Both the position numbers and the translations under genes were made by a program. DNA of 64,000 nt from Sulfitobacter dubius. Its GTDB lineage: Bacteria; Pseudomonadota; Alphaproteobacteria; Rhodobacterales; Rhodobacteraceae. Where the stretch lies: the NCBI RefSeq assembly GCF_900113435.1, contig NZ_FOPG01000001.1, positions 806,001 through 870,000 of the forward strand. The letters are read 5' to 3'. Shown piece after piece: positions 1 through 8,859 of this stretch (its first letter is position 1; every line of letters begins with the position of its first letter). The notes below the pieces were generated by a model. It did not search any database. It was given only the letters and a program-made list of their open reading frames with translations, and had not been told where the DNA came from.

Positions 1-1
1 T

Positions 2-820
2 GTTTCGCCCGAGATCATCACGGGGGTGATTGGAGCGCTTGACCAGAATCAAGCAGCCGCCCCCGGACTGCCTATCACAGATGCGCTTTGGCAGGGCGCG
101 GATGGCCACGTCACCGGCACGCAAGACCGCAGCGCCCTTTTCGCCGCGCAGACACCGCAGGGCTTTGACCTTGCCGCGATCCGCGCGGCCCATGCCGCGT
201 ATGACGGCCAAGCGGCGGATGACGTCGAAGTCGCTCGCGCTGCTGGCCTGACCGTTGCCATCACCCAAGGCAGCGCCGATAACCTGAAAATCACCCGGCC
301 CGAGGATTTCGCCCGCGCCGCCCGCATATTGGAGACCCGCATGGACATTCGCACCGGCAACGGATTTGACGTGCACGCCTTCGGCCCCGGAGATCACGTG
401 ACCCTCTGCGGCATCGACATCCCGCATACCTATGGACTGGTCGGCCATTCCGACGCCGATGTCGCGCTGCATACCGTCACCGATGCCATCTACGGCGCGC
501 TTGCACGCGGCGACATCGGCCAGCATTTCCCGCCGAGCGATCCGCAATGGAAAGGCGCGCGCAGCGATATTTTCCTGCGCCATGCCGCGCAGATGGCCCG
601 CGATATGGGGTTCACCCTCACCCATGTCGATTGCACGCTGGTCTGCGAGACGCCCAAGATTGGCCCTCATGTCGAGCCGATGCGCGCCGCAATGGCCGAG
701 ATGCTGGGGATCGAGATCGACCGCGTATCCGTCAAAGCGACCACAAGCGAGCGCCTCGGCTTTACCGGGCGCGGCGAAGGCATTGCCTGTATGGCCACAG
801 CAACATTGGTGAAAACATGA
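2..820 (+). CDS. ispDF: IspDF bifunctional MEP-pathway enzyme, 3' part (5' cut by window)
   Basis: The frame is open from base 2, so the gene begins before the window; an internal GTG at 26 is not the start. The visible protein holds the C-terminal part of an IspD cytidylyltransferase (TPQGFDL, then DDVEVAR and [10 protein letters not shown]) fused at about base 341 to a complete IspF domain of about 159 residues. IspF metal-site residues are in DVHAF and [10 protein letters not shown], with a C-terminal [15 protein letters not shown] block. IspD makes CDP-methylerythritol and IspF cyclises its phosphorylated form to MEcPP in isoprenoid synthesis. The fusion is known in alphaproteobacteria. 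The stop overlaps pgpA by ATGA. Confidence 0.95.
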   Translation, partial: VSPEIITGVIGALDQNQAAAPGLPITDALWQGADGHVTGTQDRSALFAAQTPQGFDLAAIRAAHAAYDGQAADDVEVARAAGLTVAITQGSADNLKITRPEDFARAARILETRMDIRTGNGFDVHAFGPGDHVTLCGIDIPHTYGLVGHSDADVALHTVTDAIYGALARGDIGQHFPPSDPQWKGARSDIFLRHAAQMARDMGFTLTHVDCTLVCETPKIGPHVEPMRAAMAEMLGIEIDRVSVKATTSERLGFTGRGEGIACMATATLVKT

Positions 821-1308
821 GCCCTGCACATCTGATCGCGACGCTTTTGGGCGTTGGCCACGTCCGCCCCGCGCCGGGCACTTGGGGCTCGCTCATCGCC
901 CTGCCCTATGCGTGGCTGTTGCATGTGCTGGGGGGCTTTCCCCTGCTGGTGATCGGGATCCTCGTGGCGATCCCTTTGGGCTGGTGGGCAACCGCGCGCT
1001 ATACGGCAGGCGGGCCGGATCATGACCCCGGAGAGGTCGTGGTTGATGAATTGGTCGGCCAGTGGATCGCGCTGTTGCCGCTGTCCTATGCCGCTTGGTC
1101 GATGCAAATCCCGATCCTTGCCATGTGGCCCGGTTGGATCGCCGCTTTTGCGCTGTTCCGGCTGTTTGATATCACCAAACCGTTGATCATCGGCTGGGCC
1201 GATCGTCAGGGCGGGCCATGGGGCGTGATGCTGGATGATATCTTTGCCGGGATTTTCGCAGCACTTGGCGTCATGGCGTTGGCGGCGCTCTATCACGGGG
1301 TGCTGTAA
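817..1308 (+). CDS. pgpA: Phosphatidylglycerophosphatase A
   Basis: The 163-residue protein starts at ATG 817, overlapping the ispDF stop by four bases, which suggests translational coupling. Family signatures are visible: [11 protein letters not shown] near the N-terminus, [16 protein letters not shown] in the middle and [10 protein letters not shown]...[15 protein letters not shown] near the C-terminus, with acidic residues expected to bind metal. Several hydrophobic segments indicate an inner-membrane enzyme. It removes the phosphate from phosphatidylglycerophosphate to give phosphatidylglycerol. A longer in-frame ORF reaches upstream, but that part lies inside ispDF and was rejected. Confidence 0.93.
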   Translation: MSPAHLIATLLGVGHVRPAPGTWGSLIALPYAWLLHVLGGFPLLVIGILVAIPLGWWATARYTAGGPDHDPGEVVVDELVGQWIALLPLSYAAWSMQIPILAMWPGWIAAFALFRLFDITKPLIIGWADRQGGPWGVMLDDIFAGIFAALGVMALAALYHGVL

Positions 1309-1782
1309 ATGACCCTCGCCGCGCAACTGTTGGAAAAGGCCCGCGAAACCGGTGCAATGGTCGCCTGTGCAGAGAGTTGCACTGGCGGCATGCTTGCCGC
1401 CGCGCTGACCGATCTGCCGGGGTCTTCGGCCCTGCTGGATCGCGGCTATGTCACCTATACCAATGCGGCGAAAATCGCGATGCTGGGCGTGTCGGAGGCG
1501 ACATTGGCGCAATGGGGCGCGGTGTCTGAACAGGTAGCCGAAGAGATGGCGGCGGGCGCTCAGGCGCGTTCTGAGGCGCAGATAGCCGTGTCGATCACCG
1601 GCATCGCAGGCCCCGGCGGATCAGAGCATAAGCCCGAAGGCCGCGTTTGTTTTGGACTTGCCACAGCGGCAGGGGTTCTAACGGAAACGATCGAATTTGG
1701 CGCGCAGGGCCGCGGCGCGGTGCGGATTGCGGCCTGTAACCACGCGCTTGGCCTGTTGCAGCGAGGCTTCGCGGCGCTTTAA
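1309..1782 (+). CDS. CinA-family C-terminal protein (PncC-like nicotinamide-nucleotide amidase)
   Basis: ATG 1309 follows the pgpA stop directly. The 157-residue protein is a stand-alone CinA C-terminal domain: it has AESCTGGMLAAALTDLPGSS near the N-terminus, GYVTYTNAAK, and the loop VSITGIAGPGGS. Family members of this size hydrolyse nicotinamide mononucleotide to nicotinate mononucleotide and ammonia in pyridine nucleotide salvage. The N-terminal MoCF-like domain of full CinA is absent, as is usual for PncC. Its 3' end overlaps the converging RatA-like gene by four bases. Activity on NMN is inferred from the family. Confidence 0.88.
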   Translation: MTLAAQLLEKARETGAMVACAESCTGGMLAAALTDLPGSSALLDRGYVTYTNAAKIAMLGVSEATLAQWGAVSEQVAEEMAAGAQARSEAQIAVSITGIAGPGGSEHKPEGRVCFGLATAAGVLTETIEFGAQGRGAVRIAACNHALGLLQRGFAAL

Positions 1783-2231
1783 CCTTGGGGTCCGTAAAGC
1801 TCTTTCGCACGGTTCTCGAAGGCCCGTACGATCCGCTGCATCGCCTCGTTGAAAACCACGCCGATGACCTTTTGCAGAATCATATTCTTGAACTCAAAAT
1901 CGACAAAGAAATGCACCTGACAGCCTTCGAGGTTATCCTCAAAATGCCAGTTTGATTTCATATACTTGAAGGGGCCGTCGAGATATTCGGTGTCGATCTT
2001 CTTGGCCTCGGGCCAAAGCACCACACGACTGGTGAAGCGCTCCCGAAACACTTTGAATGAGATCACCAAATCTGCGTCCATCACCCGGTGGTCGCCCCGA
2101 TCTTCGTCGCTGCGGATGCGTGCCGCAGCGGTCCATGGCAGAAATTCAGGATAGCGGGCCACATCGGCAACCAGATCATACATCTGTTGCGCGCTATAGG
2201 GCAATTGGCGGGTCTCAGAATGGGTGGGCAT
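1779..2231 (-). CDS. RatA/COQ10-like START-domain (SRPBCC) protein
   Basis: The 150-residue protein opens with an N-terminal pattern typical of this family ([22 protein letters not shown]) and continues with [14 protein letters not shown] and [18 protein letters not shown]. The fold is a helix-grip lipid-binding pocket of the polyketide cyclase/dehydrase type. Relatives are mitochondrial COQ10, a ubiquinone-binding chaperone, and E. coli RatA/PasT. In a respiring alphaproteobacterium a quinone-handling role is the more likely one, but sequence alone does not settle it. It is divergent from hpt across a 68-base gap and often sits near lipA in this group. Confidence 0.85.
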   Translation of the reverse strand: MPTHSETRQLPYSAQQMYDLVADVARYPEFLPWTAAARIRSDEDRGDHRVMDADLVISFKVFRERFTSRVVLWPEAKKIDTEYLDGPFKYMKSNWHFEDNLEGCQVHFFVDFEFKNMILQKVIGVVFNEAMQRIVRAFENRAKELYGPQG

Positions 2232-2299
2232 TGCGTTCCGTTGCGTTGCGAGTTACCTCCTATCTCACTGTTCGACCCCGCAAATTCAAGGGCAAAACC

Positions 2300-2836
2300 A
2301 TGGCACAACGGCCTTACGTCATCGATGAAATGATCTCGGCCAAGGCCATCGCGGCCCGGATCGAGACTCTCTGCCGCGAAATTCACGACGAGTTTGACGG
2401 CACTGACAAACTGGTCGTGGTCGGCCTGTTGCGCGGCTCCTTCGTGTTCATCGCCGATCTGGTGCGCGAGTTGGACCTGCCGATCGAAGTCGATTTCCTC
2501 GAAGCCTCCAGCTATGGTGACGGCATGGAGAGCAGCCGAGAAGTACGCATTCTCAAAGACTTGCGCGGCGCCATCGAAGGGCGCGACGTGCTGGTCGTCG
2601 AAGATATCGTCGACACCGGCCACACGCTGCACCATGTCACCAACCTGCTGCGCTCGCGCGAACCTGCCCGGTTGAAGTCCATCGCCCTGCTCGACAAACC
2701 CACTCGGCGTGAGGTCGATCTCAAAGCAGACTGGACCGGCTTTGAAATTCCCGATGAATTTGTCGTGGGCTACGGCATCGACTTTGCCCAACGCAACCGC
2801 AACCTGCCCTTCATCGGCAAGGTCCGCTTTACGTGA
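2300..2836 (+). CDS. hpt: Hypoxanthine phosphoribosyltransferase
   Basis: I chose ATG 2300 ([12 protein letters not shown]); a longer frame exists but its upstream part overlaps the divergent RatA-like gene. The 178-residue cytosolic protein carries the PRPP-binding motif [14 protein letters not shown] at residues 97-110 and the GLLRGSFVF loop near residue 42, both typical of type I phosphoribosyltransferases. It converts hypoxanthine, and usually guanine, plus PRPP to IMP or GMP in purine salvage. The stop overlaps the start of the next small gene by one base. Confidence 0.95.
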   Translation: MAQRPYVIDEMISAKAIAARIETLCREIHDEFDGTDKLVVVGLLRGSFVFIADLVRELDLPIEVDFLEASSYGDGMESSREVRILKDLRGAIEGRDVLVVEDIVDTGHTLHHVTNLLRSREPARLKSIALLDKPTRREVDLKADWTGFEIPDEFVVGYGIDFAQRNRNLPFIGKVRFT

Positions 2837-3009
2837 TGGACCCACGGTGGCTGATGCGCATGTCCCAATGGGCGCGCAATCCGCCGTCCACGAAGCGGGT
2901 GATCGTAGTCTTCGCGATCATCGCAGTGGCCTTGGCCATCGGCTTGATCGAATGGCTGGGCTATTGGCCCGATTGGGCCACGGCAGAGCGAATCCCCCGC
3001 CGATTCTAA
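2836..3009 (+). CDS. Small single-pass membrane protein (57 aa), unknown function
   Basis: ATG 2836 shares a base with the hpt stop (TGATG), so translation is probably coupled. The peptide begins [21 protein letters not shown], has one hydrophobic segment at about residues 22-41 (VIVVFAIIAVALAIGLIEWL) and ends in a short aromatic and basic tail (ERIPRRF). I believe similar small proteins occur next to hpt or cytochrome genes in other Rhodobacteraceae, but I could not check this. Cytochrome genes follow on the same strand. Function is unknown. Confidence 0.75.
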   Translation: MDPRWLMRMSQWARNPPSTKRVIVVFAIIAVALAIGLIEWLGYWPDWATAERIPRRF

Positions 3010-3102
3010 GCCGAGACGCGCCTGTTATCCCGCTGATCACGTTTTTGTTTTTTGTTGCAAGCCGCGCTCATGTTACGCTGCGACAAGAAAAGGGAGATGA
3101 CC

Positions 3103-3582
3103 ATGCATTTGACCAAAAGCATTACCGCCATCGGCATCGGCGCCGCGATGATCGCGACCGCTGGATTCGCCGCCAGCCATAGTGAAAAAGCCGCCAGCGA
3201 CGCCGTCAACGCGCGCCACGCGCAGATGCAGCTGATCGCCTATCACACCGGCATCTTAGGCGGCATGGCCAAGGGCGAGACGGAATACAACGCCGACATG
3301 GCCACCGCTGCCGCGACCAACCTTCATGCCGCTGCAGGGTTTACGCCAGACACGCTATGGCTTGAAGGGACAGAGCAAGGTGCCGTCGAAGGATCCCGTG
3401 CTAAGGCTGAAATCTGGAGTGATTCTGAAGGGTTCAGCGACGCCTTCATGGCGCTGGAAACCGCCAGCGCGGATATGATCGAAGCCGCAGGCACCGATCT
3501 GGACGCGCTAAAGGCCGGCATGGGTGCTGTGGGCAAAGCCTGTGGTGCCTGTCATGACGATTACCGCGGCCCAAAGAACTGA
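3103..3582 (+). CDS. Cytochrome c' family protein
   Basis: The start is set at ATG 3103 because AGGGAG at 3091-3096 is then six bases away; ATG 3097, two codons earlier, would sit directly against it. The 159-residue protein has a cleavable signal peptide (LTKSITAIGIGAAMIATAGFAA) and one haem motif, CGACH, at residues 147-151, close to the C-terminus. That position is diagnostic for class II cytochromes c' and c-556. These are periplasmic four-helix haem proteins that bind NO or carry electrons. The diheme cytochrome gene follows three bases after the stop. Confidence 0.9.
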   Translation: MHLTKSITAIGIGAAMIATAGFAASHSEKAASDAVNARHAQMQLIAYHTGILGGMAKGETEYNADMATAAATNLHAAAGFTPDTLWLEGTEQGAVEGSRAKAEIWSDSEGFSDAFMALETASADMIEAAGTDLDALKAGMGAVGKACGACHDDYRGPKN

Positions 3583-3585
3583 TCC

Positions 3586-4473
3586 TTGCGCCGTGTAATT
3601 CCTGTACTGCTGGGCTGTGCCACTCTTGGCGCGGCCCTTGGCTGGGTCATTACCCGGCCCGATCCGCTTGAGCAGTCCTACGGCGCGGGGCTGACGCCTG
3701 ACCCGGAAGCGGGCGCGCTCGTCTTTGCCGCCGGGGGCTGCGTGTCATGTCATGCCGCGCCTGAGAGTGAGGGGGAGGAGATGCTGGTTCTGGCCGGTGG
3801 CCTGCCCTTCCCCAGCGATTTCGGCACCTTTCACGCGCCCAACATCTCACCAGACCCGACCCACGGCATCGGTGATTGGACCCTGCCAGAATTCGCCCGC
3901 GCCGTGACGCGCGGTGTCTCGCCCGAAGGCCAGCACTACTACCCCGCCTTCCCCTATACCGCCTATCAGCATCTCGCCCCGCAGGACGTGGTGAACCTGT
4001 TTGCCTATATGCAAACCTTGCCCATCGCAGATGTCCCAAGCCTGCCGCATGAGGTGGGTTTTCCCTTCAACATTCGCCGGGGGCTTGGCGCGTGGAAGGT
4101 TATGTTCTTTAACGAAGATTTCGTGCTGGCCAATGCGTCAGACGTAGAGGTCGAACGTGGGCGCTACCTTGTCGAAGGGCTGGCCCATTGCGGCGAATGC
4201 CACACGCCACGCAATGCCTTGGGCGGGTTGGAGCAGGACGCTTGGCTGACCGGCGCGCCGAACCCCTCGGGCAAGGGGCGCATCCCCGGCATCACGCCCG
4301 CACATCTTGAGTGGTCCAAGGCCGATCTGGTGGAATATTTCACCTCCGGCTTCACGCCGGAATACGACAGCGCGGGCGGAGAGATGGCCGAGGTGGTCAG
4401 CAACCTTGCCCAACTCCCTGAGAGTGACCGCGAAGCAATTGCAGCCTACCTCAAGGCCCTGCCCGGCGGTTAA
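3586..4473 (+). CDS. Periplasmic or membrane-anchored diheme cytochrome c
   Basis: The TTG start at 3586, three bases after the previous stop, gives a 295-residue protein. It has an N-terminal hydrophobic signal or anchor (residues 4-22) and two CXXCH haem sites: CVSCH at 52-56 and CGECH at 202-206. The spacing and surrounding sequence (NISPDPTHGIGDWT; FPYTAYQHL) resemble the cytochrome subunits of membrane-bound alcohol and gluconate dehydrogenases, which usually carry three haems; here there are two. It probably passes electrons from a periplasmic donor to the respiratory chain, perhaps with the adjacent cytochrome c'. The donor enzyme is not in the window. Confidence 0.88.
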   Translation: MRRVIPVLLGCATLGAALGWVITRPDPLEQSYGAGLTPDPEAGALVFAAGGCVSCHAAPESEGEEMLVLAGGLPFPSDFGTFHAPNISPDPTHGIGDWTLPEFARAVTRGVSPEGQHYYPAFPYTAYQHLAPQDVVNLFAYMQTLPIADVPSLPHEVGFPFNIRRGLGAWKVMFFNEDFVLANASDVEVERGRYLVEGLAHCGECHTPRNALGGLEQDAWLTGAPNPSGKGRIPGITPAHLEWSKADLVEYFTSGFTPEYDSAGGEMAEVVSNLAQLPESDREAIAAYLKALPGG

Positions 4474-4494
4474 CGCCGGGCGCGTCTTTTTCGT

Positions 4495-5448
4495 TCAGGC
4501 AATACCCAGCTTGCGGTTCCGCGCCTCGCGCAGACGCGCGAAATCGTCGCCCGCGTGATAGCTCGACCGGGTCAGCGGCGTGGCGGAGACCATGAGGAAG
4601 CCCTTGCCGTAAGCCGCCTTTTCGTAGGAGGTGAACTCCTCCGGCGTGACGAAACGGTCCAGCGCGTGGTGTTTCGGCGTCGGCTGTAGGTATTGGCCAA
4701 TGGTCAGGAAATCGATGTCGGCGGCGCGCATGTCTTCCATCACCTGAATGACCGCTTGGCGGTCTTCGCCCAAGCCCACCATGATGCCCGATTTGGTGAA
4801 CATCGACGGGTCCAACTCCTTCACCCGCTGAAGCAGGCGCAAAGAATGGAAGTAACGCGCGCCGGGGCGCACTTCGGGATAAAGGCCGGGGACGGTTTCA
4901 AGGTTGTGGTTGAATACATCGGGCCGCGCTTCGACAACCTTTTCAAGGGCTTCGGGGCCGCAGCGAATGAAATCGGGCGTCAAGATTTCGATTGTCGTGT
5001 CGGGGCTGCGGTGGCGCACGGCGCGGATCGTCTGGGCGAAATGCTCCGCCCCGCCGTCTTCGATATCGTCCCGGTCAACGCTCGTGATGACCACATGGTT
5101 CAGCCCCAGTTTGGAGACCGCATCAGCCACACGGCCCGGCTCGAACACGTCCAGCGCCTCGGGCGGCTTGCCCGTGGCGATGTTGCAGAAGGTGCAGGCG
5201 CGGGTGCAGACCTCGCCCATGATCATCATCGTGGCGTGGCCTTGAGACCAGCATTCGCCCACATTGGGGCAGCCCGCCTCTTCGCAGACAGTGGTCAGCT
5301 TGTTGTCACGCATGATCCGCGCGGTTTCGGCATAGCCCTTGCCGCCGGGCGCTTTGACCCTGATCCAGCTTGGCTTTTTCGGCTGGGCGTTGTCGGGCTT
5401 GCGCGCCTTTTCGGGGTGGCGCTGTTCGGGTATCTTCAGATCGCGCAT
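4495..5448 (-). CDS. lipA: Lipoyl synthase
   Basis: The 317-residue form starts at ATG 5448 ([14 protein letters not shown]), preceded by AGAGG; the frame extends further upstream without family similarity. It shows both iron-sulfur motifs: the auxiliary cluster cysteines C55, C60 and C66 ([12 protein letters not shown]) and the radical SAM cysteines C81, C85 and C88 (CTRACTFC). The C-terminus holds the typical VASSYHAGD-like region, here [12 protein letters not shown]. The enzyme inserts two sulfur atoms into octanoyl groups on lipoyl domains of 2-oxoacid dehydrogenases and the glycine cleavage system. Confidence 0.97.
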   Translation of the reverse strand: MRDLKIPEQRHPEKARKPDNAQPKKPSWIRVKAPGGKGYAETARIMRDNKLTTVCEEAGCPNVGECWSQGHATMMIMGEVCTRACTFCNIATGKPPEALDVFEPGRVADAVSKLGLNHVVITSVDRDDIEDGGAEHFAQTIRAVRHRSPDTTIEILTPDFIRCGPEALEKVVEARPDVFNHNLETVPGLYPEVRPGARYFHSLRLLQRVKELDPSMFTKSGIMVGLGEDRQAVIQVMEDMRAADIDFLTIGQYLQPTPKHHALDRFVTPEEFTSYEKAAYGKGFLMVSATPLTRSSYHAGDDFARLREARNRKLGIA

Positions 5449-5570
5449 CGGGGGCCTCTGATCATTGTGTCGCATCCTGTTTATCACAGTCCTTGACCCG
5501 ATGACCACCTACAGCATGCGCCCCCAAGACAAGGCTGCCATGCACCAGCGGCATCGCCCCCGCGACTTTA

Positions 5571-5620
5571 TTTAGAGCATTGTTTTCTAAACGGAAAACT
5601 ACAATGCAGCTGCAGCATTG
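5571..5620. promoter_or_regulatory. Nested palindromes upstream of the peroxiredoxin promoter
   Basis: Three overlapping dyads lie just upstream of the proposed -35. TTTAGA (5571-5576) pairs with TCTAAA (5586-5591); GTTTTC (5582-5587) pairs with GAAAAC (5594-5599); and CAATGC (5602-5607) pairs with GCATTG (5615-5620) around the perfect palindrome TGCAGCTGCA (5605-5614). The position fits an activator site, for which OxyR is the obvious candidate, but none matches a consensus I can cite exactly. Confidence 0.45.
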
Positions 5621-5646
5621 CGAGAGTTGCTCAGGCTGCCTATATG
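5618..5646 (+). promoter_or_regulatory. Candidate sigma70 promoter of the peroxiredoxin gene
   Basis: TTGCGA at 5618-5623 and TATATG at 5641-5646 are separated by exactly 17 bases, 44 bases before the ATG. The -35 box touches the last palindrome, as expected for an activated promoter. Predicted by eye only. Confidence 0.5.
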
Positions 5647-5690
5647 AGCTACCAAGCCTCAAAGATTCCAATCCGAGAAAGAGAGACGCG

Positions 5691-6239
5691 ATGAAACCCG
5701 GTATCAATGTCCCCAACGTCACCTTCAAGACGCGCGTGCGCGACGAAAGCATCGAAGGCTCCAACCCCTTCCGCTGGGAAGACAAGACCAGCGAAGATTT
5801 CTTCAAAGGCAAGCGCGTTGTCCTGTTCTCCCTCCCCGGTGCCTTCACGCCGACATGCAGCACCTACCAGCTGCCCGGTTTTGAGAATAACTTTGCCGCC
5901 TTCCAAGAGCATGGCATCGACGGCATCTACTGCCTGTCGGTCAATGACAGCTTTGTCATGAACAAATGGAAAGAGATGCAGGGCGTCCAGAACATCGACG
6001 TGATCCCTGATGGGTCCGGCGAATTCACCCGCCGCATGGGCATGCTGGTGGCCAAAGACAACCTCGGCTTTGGTGCGCGCAGCTGGCGCTATGCGGCCAT
6101 CGTCAACGACGGTCAGATCGAAGCATGGTTCGAAGAGCCCGGCATCAGCGACAACCACGGCGATGACCCCTACGGCGTGTCCAGCCCTGAGAACCTGCTG
6201 GAATACCTCGAAAACCAGAAACAGACCGAAGCGGCCTAA
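5691..6239 (+). CDS. Peroxiredoxin (Prx5/AhpE-like, redoxin family)
   Basis: The start is ATG 5691 (MKPGINVPNVTFK), preceded by GAGAAAGAGAG; an upstream in-frame ATG lacks similarity. The 182-residue cytosolic protein has the peroxidatic cysteine C56 in PGAFTPTCSTYQLPGF, the hallmark of the Prx5 group, which uses glutaredoxin or thioredoxin as reductant and reduces hydrogen peroxide and alkyl peroxides. It ends in a lysine- and glutamate-rich tail and lacks the fused glutaredoxin domain found in some relatives. OxyR and catalase lie downstream, so it belongs to a peroxide-defence block. Confidence 0.93.
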   Translation: MKPGINVPNVTFKTRVRDESIEGSNPFRWEDKTSEDFFKGKRVVLFSLPGAFTPTCSTYQLPGFENNFAAFQEHGIDGIYCLSVNDSFVMNKWKEMQGVQNIDVIPDGSGEFTRRMGMLVAKDNLGFGARSWRYAAIVNDGQIEAWFEEPGISDNHGDDPYGVSSPENLLEYLENQKQTEAA

Positions 6240-6256
6240 GCCCCTTTCGTGTGATC

Positions 6257-6280
6257 GGATCGGGCCGTTTGGCCCGGTCC
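6257..6280. terminator. Hairpin between converging peroxiredoxin and oxyR genes
   Basis: GGATCGGGCC (6257-6266), loop GTTT, GGCCCGGTCC (6271-6280): a 10-pair stem with one G-T pair. The following CTTTG is a weak T tract, so terminator activity is only plausible. Confidence 0.45.
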
Positions 6281-6306
6281 CTTTGACCCCGCTGCCCCGC
6301 CCGCGC

Positions 6307-7224
6307 CTAGTATTTCGCGCGCAGCTGTCCGGTCAGCCCTTCCCCCACATCCTTTAGCGTCTCAGCTAATTGCGCCGCCCAACCGCTGCCCGGCGTGCCT
6401 GCCCGGCGCACGAGCCCGATTTGTCGCGCTGGCTCCGGCTTGCCGAAACGGTGCAGACGCAGCCCCGGCGCGGCATCAAGCTCAGTCTTGGCGGCGATTT
6501 CAGGCATCAAGGTCATGCCAAACCCTGCCTCCACCAGCCGCGATAGGGTCGCGAGGGACGAAGCGCCCGTGTGGATGCCCGCCTGCGTCCTGTCCCGCTG
6601 ACAAACCTCCAGCGCTTGATCGGTCAGGCAGTGACCGTCTTCCAGCAGCATCAACGGCGTGCGGGCCAGATCGGTCGGACGGACGACATCCGCCCCCGCC
6701 ATCCACTCGGCGGAGCCCGCCAGCAAAAAGCGATCTTCGAACAGGGGCATTTCGGCCAGACCGGTTTCGCCTGTCGGCACCGCCATCACCGCCGCATCCA
6801 GCGCCCCGGCCCGCAGATCGGCCAACAACTGATCGGTCTGCGCCTCGCGCACCTCGACCCTAAGTGAGATATCCTGCGCCCGCAGCGCGGCCAGCACTCC
6901 CGGCAGCAGATAGGGCGCCACCGTCGGGATCAGCCCAAGGTTCAACGTGCCCGCCAGCCCCACTTGCTCGCGCGCGGTGGCTTCCAGCAATTTGGCGCGG
7001 CGCAGAATATCCTCGGCGCGGGTCAGCACCTCGCGGCCCAAGGGCGTCAGCACCGACGCGCGGCTTTGCCGTTCGATCAACCGCCCCCCCAGCGACTCCT
7101 CCAAGGTGCGGATCTGCACGGAAAGCGCAGGCTGAGAGATATTGCTGGCCTCCGCCGCCCGCCCGAAGTTGCCCAAGGTCGCCAGCGCGCGGAAATATTC
7201 GAGTTGCTTTAAAGTGAAGTTCAT
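6307..7224 (-). CDS. oxyR: OxyR-type LysR family peroxide sensor
   Basis: The 305-residue protein has a LysR winged helix at residues 1-60 (LKQLEYFRALATLGNFGRAA...SQPALSVQIRTLEE) and a periplasmic-binding-like sensor domain. Within EDGHCLTDQALEVC the two cysteines fall at residues 199 and 208, the same numbers as the redox pair of E. coli OxyR, so peroxide sensing through a disulfide is strongly implied. It is divergent from the catalase gene and convergent with the peroxiredoxin gene, its probable targets. LysR proteins usually also control their own promoter; the 95-base divergent gap holds a palindrome. Confidence 0.93.
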   Translation of the reverse strand: MNFTLKQLEYFRALATLGNFGRAAEASNISQPALSVQIRTLEESLGGRLIERQSRASVLTPLGREVLTRAEDILRRAKLLEATAREQVGLAGTLNLGLIPTVAPYLLPGVLAALRAQDISLRVEVREAQTDQLLADLRAGALDAAVMAVPTGETGLAEMPLFEDRFLLAGSAEWMAGADVVRPTDLARTPLMLLEDGHCLTDQALEVCQRDRTQAGIHTGASSLATLSRLVEAGFGMTLMPEIAAKTELDAAPGLRLHRFGKPEPARQIGLVRRAGTPGSGWAAQLAETLKDVGEGLTGQLRAKY

Positions 7225-7238
7225 AACTTTTACCTATC

Positions 7239-7256
7239 GCAATTTTACAAAACTGC
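7239..7256. promoter_or_regulatory. Near-palindrome in the oxyR/katA divergent promoter, candidate OxyR operator
   Basis: GCAATTTTACAAAACTGC is symmetric around its central AC except for one pair. It lies between the two divergent starts and overlaps the proposed katA -35, where a LysR regulator would be expected to bind. The assignment to OxyR is by position. Confidence 0.5.
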
Positions 7257-7272
7257 AATTGGAAATTATGGC
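7244..7272 (+). promoter_or_regulatory. Candidate katA promoter
   Basis: TTTACA (7244-7249), 17-base spacer, TATGGC (7267-7272), 47 bases before the katA start. The -10 is weak, as is common for activated promoters. Confidence 0.35.
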
Positions 7273-7319
7273 TTTGATCGGTCATGTTGGCCCCAGACAA
7301 TAACCGAGGGGAACCCAAG

Positions 7320-8816
7320 ATGAGCAAGCGTCTCACCACCACCGCCGGCGCACCGATGCCGACCAATGACACCAGCAAGACCGCGGGCGCCCGTGGCCCG
7401 GTGCTGCTGGATGACTACCAACTGATCGAGAAGCTGGCCCATCAGAACCGCGAGCGCATCCCCGAGCGGGCCGTTCACGCCAAGGGCTGGGGCGCGGAAG
7501 GCACCTTCACCGTCACCCATGACATTAGTGAATACAGCTGTGCCGCGATTTTCTCCGAAGTCGGCAAAACCTGCGAAATCCTGTCGCGTTGGTCCACCGT
7601 GGCGGGCGAATTGGGCGCGGCCGACAGTGAGCGTGACGTGCGCGGATTCTCGGTGAAATTCTACACCGAAGAAGGCAACTGGGACGTTGTTGGCAACAAC
7701 ACCCCGATCTTCTTTGTCCGCGATGCCTATAAATTCCCGGACTTCATCCGCACCCAGAAACGCCACCCGCGCACCAACCTCCGCTCGCCCGAGGCGATGT
7801 TCGACTTCTGGGCGGCGCAGCCTGAATGCGTGCACCAGGTGACTATCCTAATGTCGGATCGTGGGATCCCGGTGAACCCGATGCATATGCACGGCTACGG
7901 CAGTCACACCTATTCGATGTGGAATGCCAAGGGTGAGCGTCACTGGGTGAAGTTCCACTTCCGCTGCCAGCAGGAAATCCGCAACCGCTCCAATGAGGAC
8001 GCGGAAAAGCTGATCGGCTCGACCCGCGAGAACTTCCAAGAGGATCTCTTCAACGCGATCGAAGGCGGTGATTACCCGAAATGGGAGCTGAACATCCAAG
8101 TCATGCCCGAAGCGGAGGCTGAGACCTGTGGCTTCAACCCCTTCGACCTGACCAAAGTCTGGCCGCATGCGGATTACCCGCTGATCCCGGTCGGTATGTT
8201 GGAGTTCAACCGCAACCCCGACAACTATTTCCAAAGCATCGAGAACGCCGCCTATTCGCCCTCGAACAAGGTGCCCGGCATCGGCTTCTCACCCGATAAG
8301 ATGTTGCAAGCGCGGGTCTTTTCCTATGCAGATGCGCACCGCTACCGTCTTGGTACGCATTACGAGGCCCTGCCCGTGAACGCGCCCAAGGCCGCGCCGA
8401 TGCATCACTATCACAAGGACGGCTCCATGCGGTTCTTCCCGCAGCAGACCGGCCATCCGGACGCCTATTACGAGCCGAACCAATACGAAGGCTCGGCCCG
8501 TCCCGATCCATCGGTGCAGGAACCACCGCTGCGTATCTCGGGCGATGCGGACCGCTATGTGCAGGAAGAGGCGGATGCCGATTACATCCAGCCGCGCAAG
8601 CTTTATACCGAGGTGTTCGATCAGGCGCAGCGTGACCGTCTGCACGAGAACATGGCCGGTGCCATGGCCCCCTGTTCGCAATCGGTGAAAGAGCGCTGGT
8701 ATGCGGTGCTTGAGAAAGTGCACCCCGACTATGCCGCCGGTGTGCGTGCCGCTTGTGAGAAAGACGAAGTGGCGATTTCGGTGACCGATGAGACGCCGAC
8801 GAAGGTCGCTGACTAA
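7320..8816 (+). CDS. katA: Monofunctional haem catalase (small-subunit type)
   Basis: I placed the start at ATG 7320 ([13 protein letters not shown]). At 498 residues it matches small-subunit clade 3 catalases. Catalytic His53 lies in [11 protein letters not shown], distal Asn126 in [11 protein letters not shown], and the haem-ligand Tyr336 in [14 protein letters not shown]. It degrades hydrogen peroxide to water and oxygen in the cytoplasm. It is divergent from oxyR with a palindrome between them and is followed by a strong terminator, so it is probably a single-gene unit induced by peroxide. Confidence 0.97.
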   Translation: MSKRLTTTAGAPMPTNDTSKTAGARGPVLLDDYQLIEKLAHQNRERIPERAVHAKGWGAEGTFTVTHDISEYSCAAIFSEVGKTCEILSRWSTVAGELGAADSERDVRGFSVKFYTEEGNWDVVGNNTPIFFVRDAYKFPDFIRTQKRHPRTNLRSPEAMFDFWAAQPECVHQVTILMSDRGIPVNPMHMHGYGSHTYSMWNAKGERHWVKFHFRCQQEIRNRSNEDAEKLIGSTRENFQEDLFNAIEGGDYPKWELNIQVMPEAEAETCGFNPFDLTKVWPHADYPLIPVGMLEFNRNPDNYFQSIENAAYSPSNKVPGIGFSPDKMLQARVFSYADAHRYRLGTHYEALPVNAPKAAPMHHYHKDGSMRFFPQQTGHPDAYYEPNQYEGSARPDPSVQEPPLRISGDADRYVQEEADADYIQPRKLYTEVFDQAQRDRLHENMAGAMAPCSQSVKERWYAVLEKVHPDYAAGVRAACEKDEVAISVTDETPTKVAD

Positions 8817-8822
8817 GACGAT

Positions 8823-8859
8823 TGGGGCGGCGGGGCATTTACCCTGCCGCCCCATTTTT
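8823..8859 (+). terminator. Rho-independent terminator after katA
   Basis: TGGGGCGGC (8823-8831) pairs with GCCGCCCCA (8846-8854), extended inward by four further pairs, followed by TTTTT (8855-8859). It overlaps the stop codon of the converging DUF6456 gene. Confidence 0.85.

Noticed and set aside
5571..5591. Irr-box (ICE) match upstream of the peroxiredoxin gene
   Set aside because: TTTAGA and TCTAAA are nine bases apart where the ICE motif has five, so the match is only partial.
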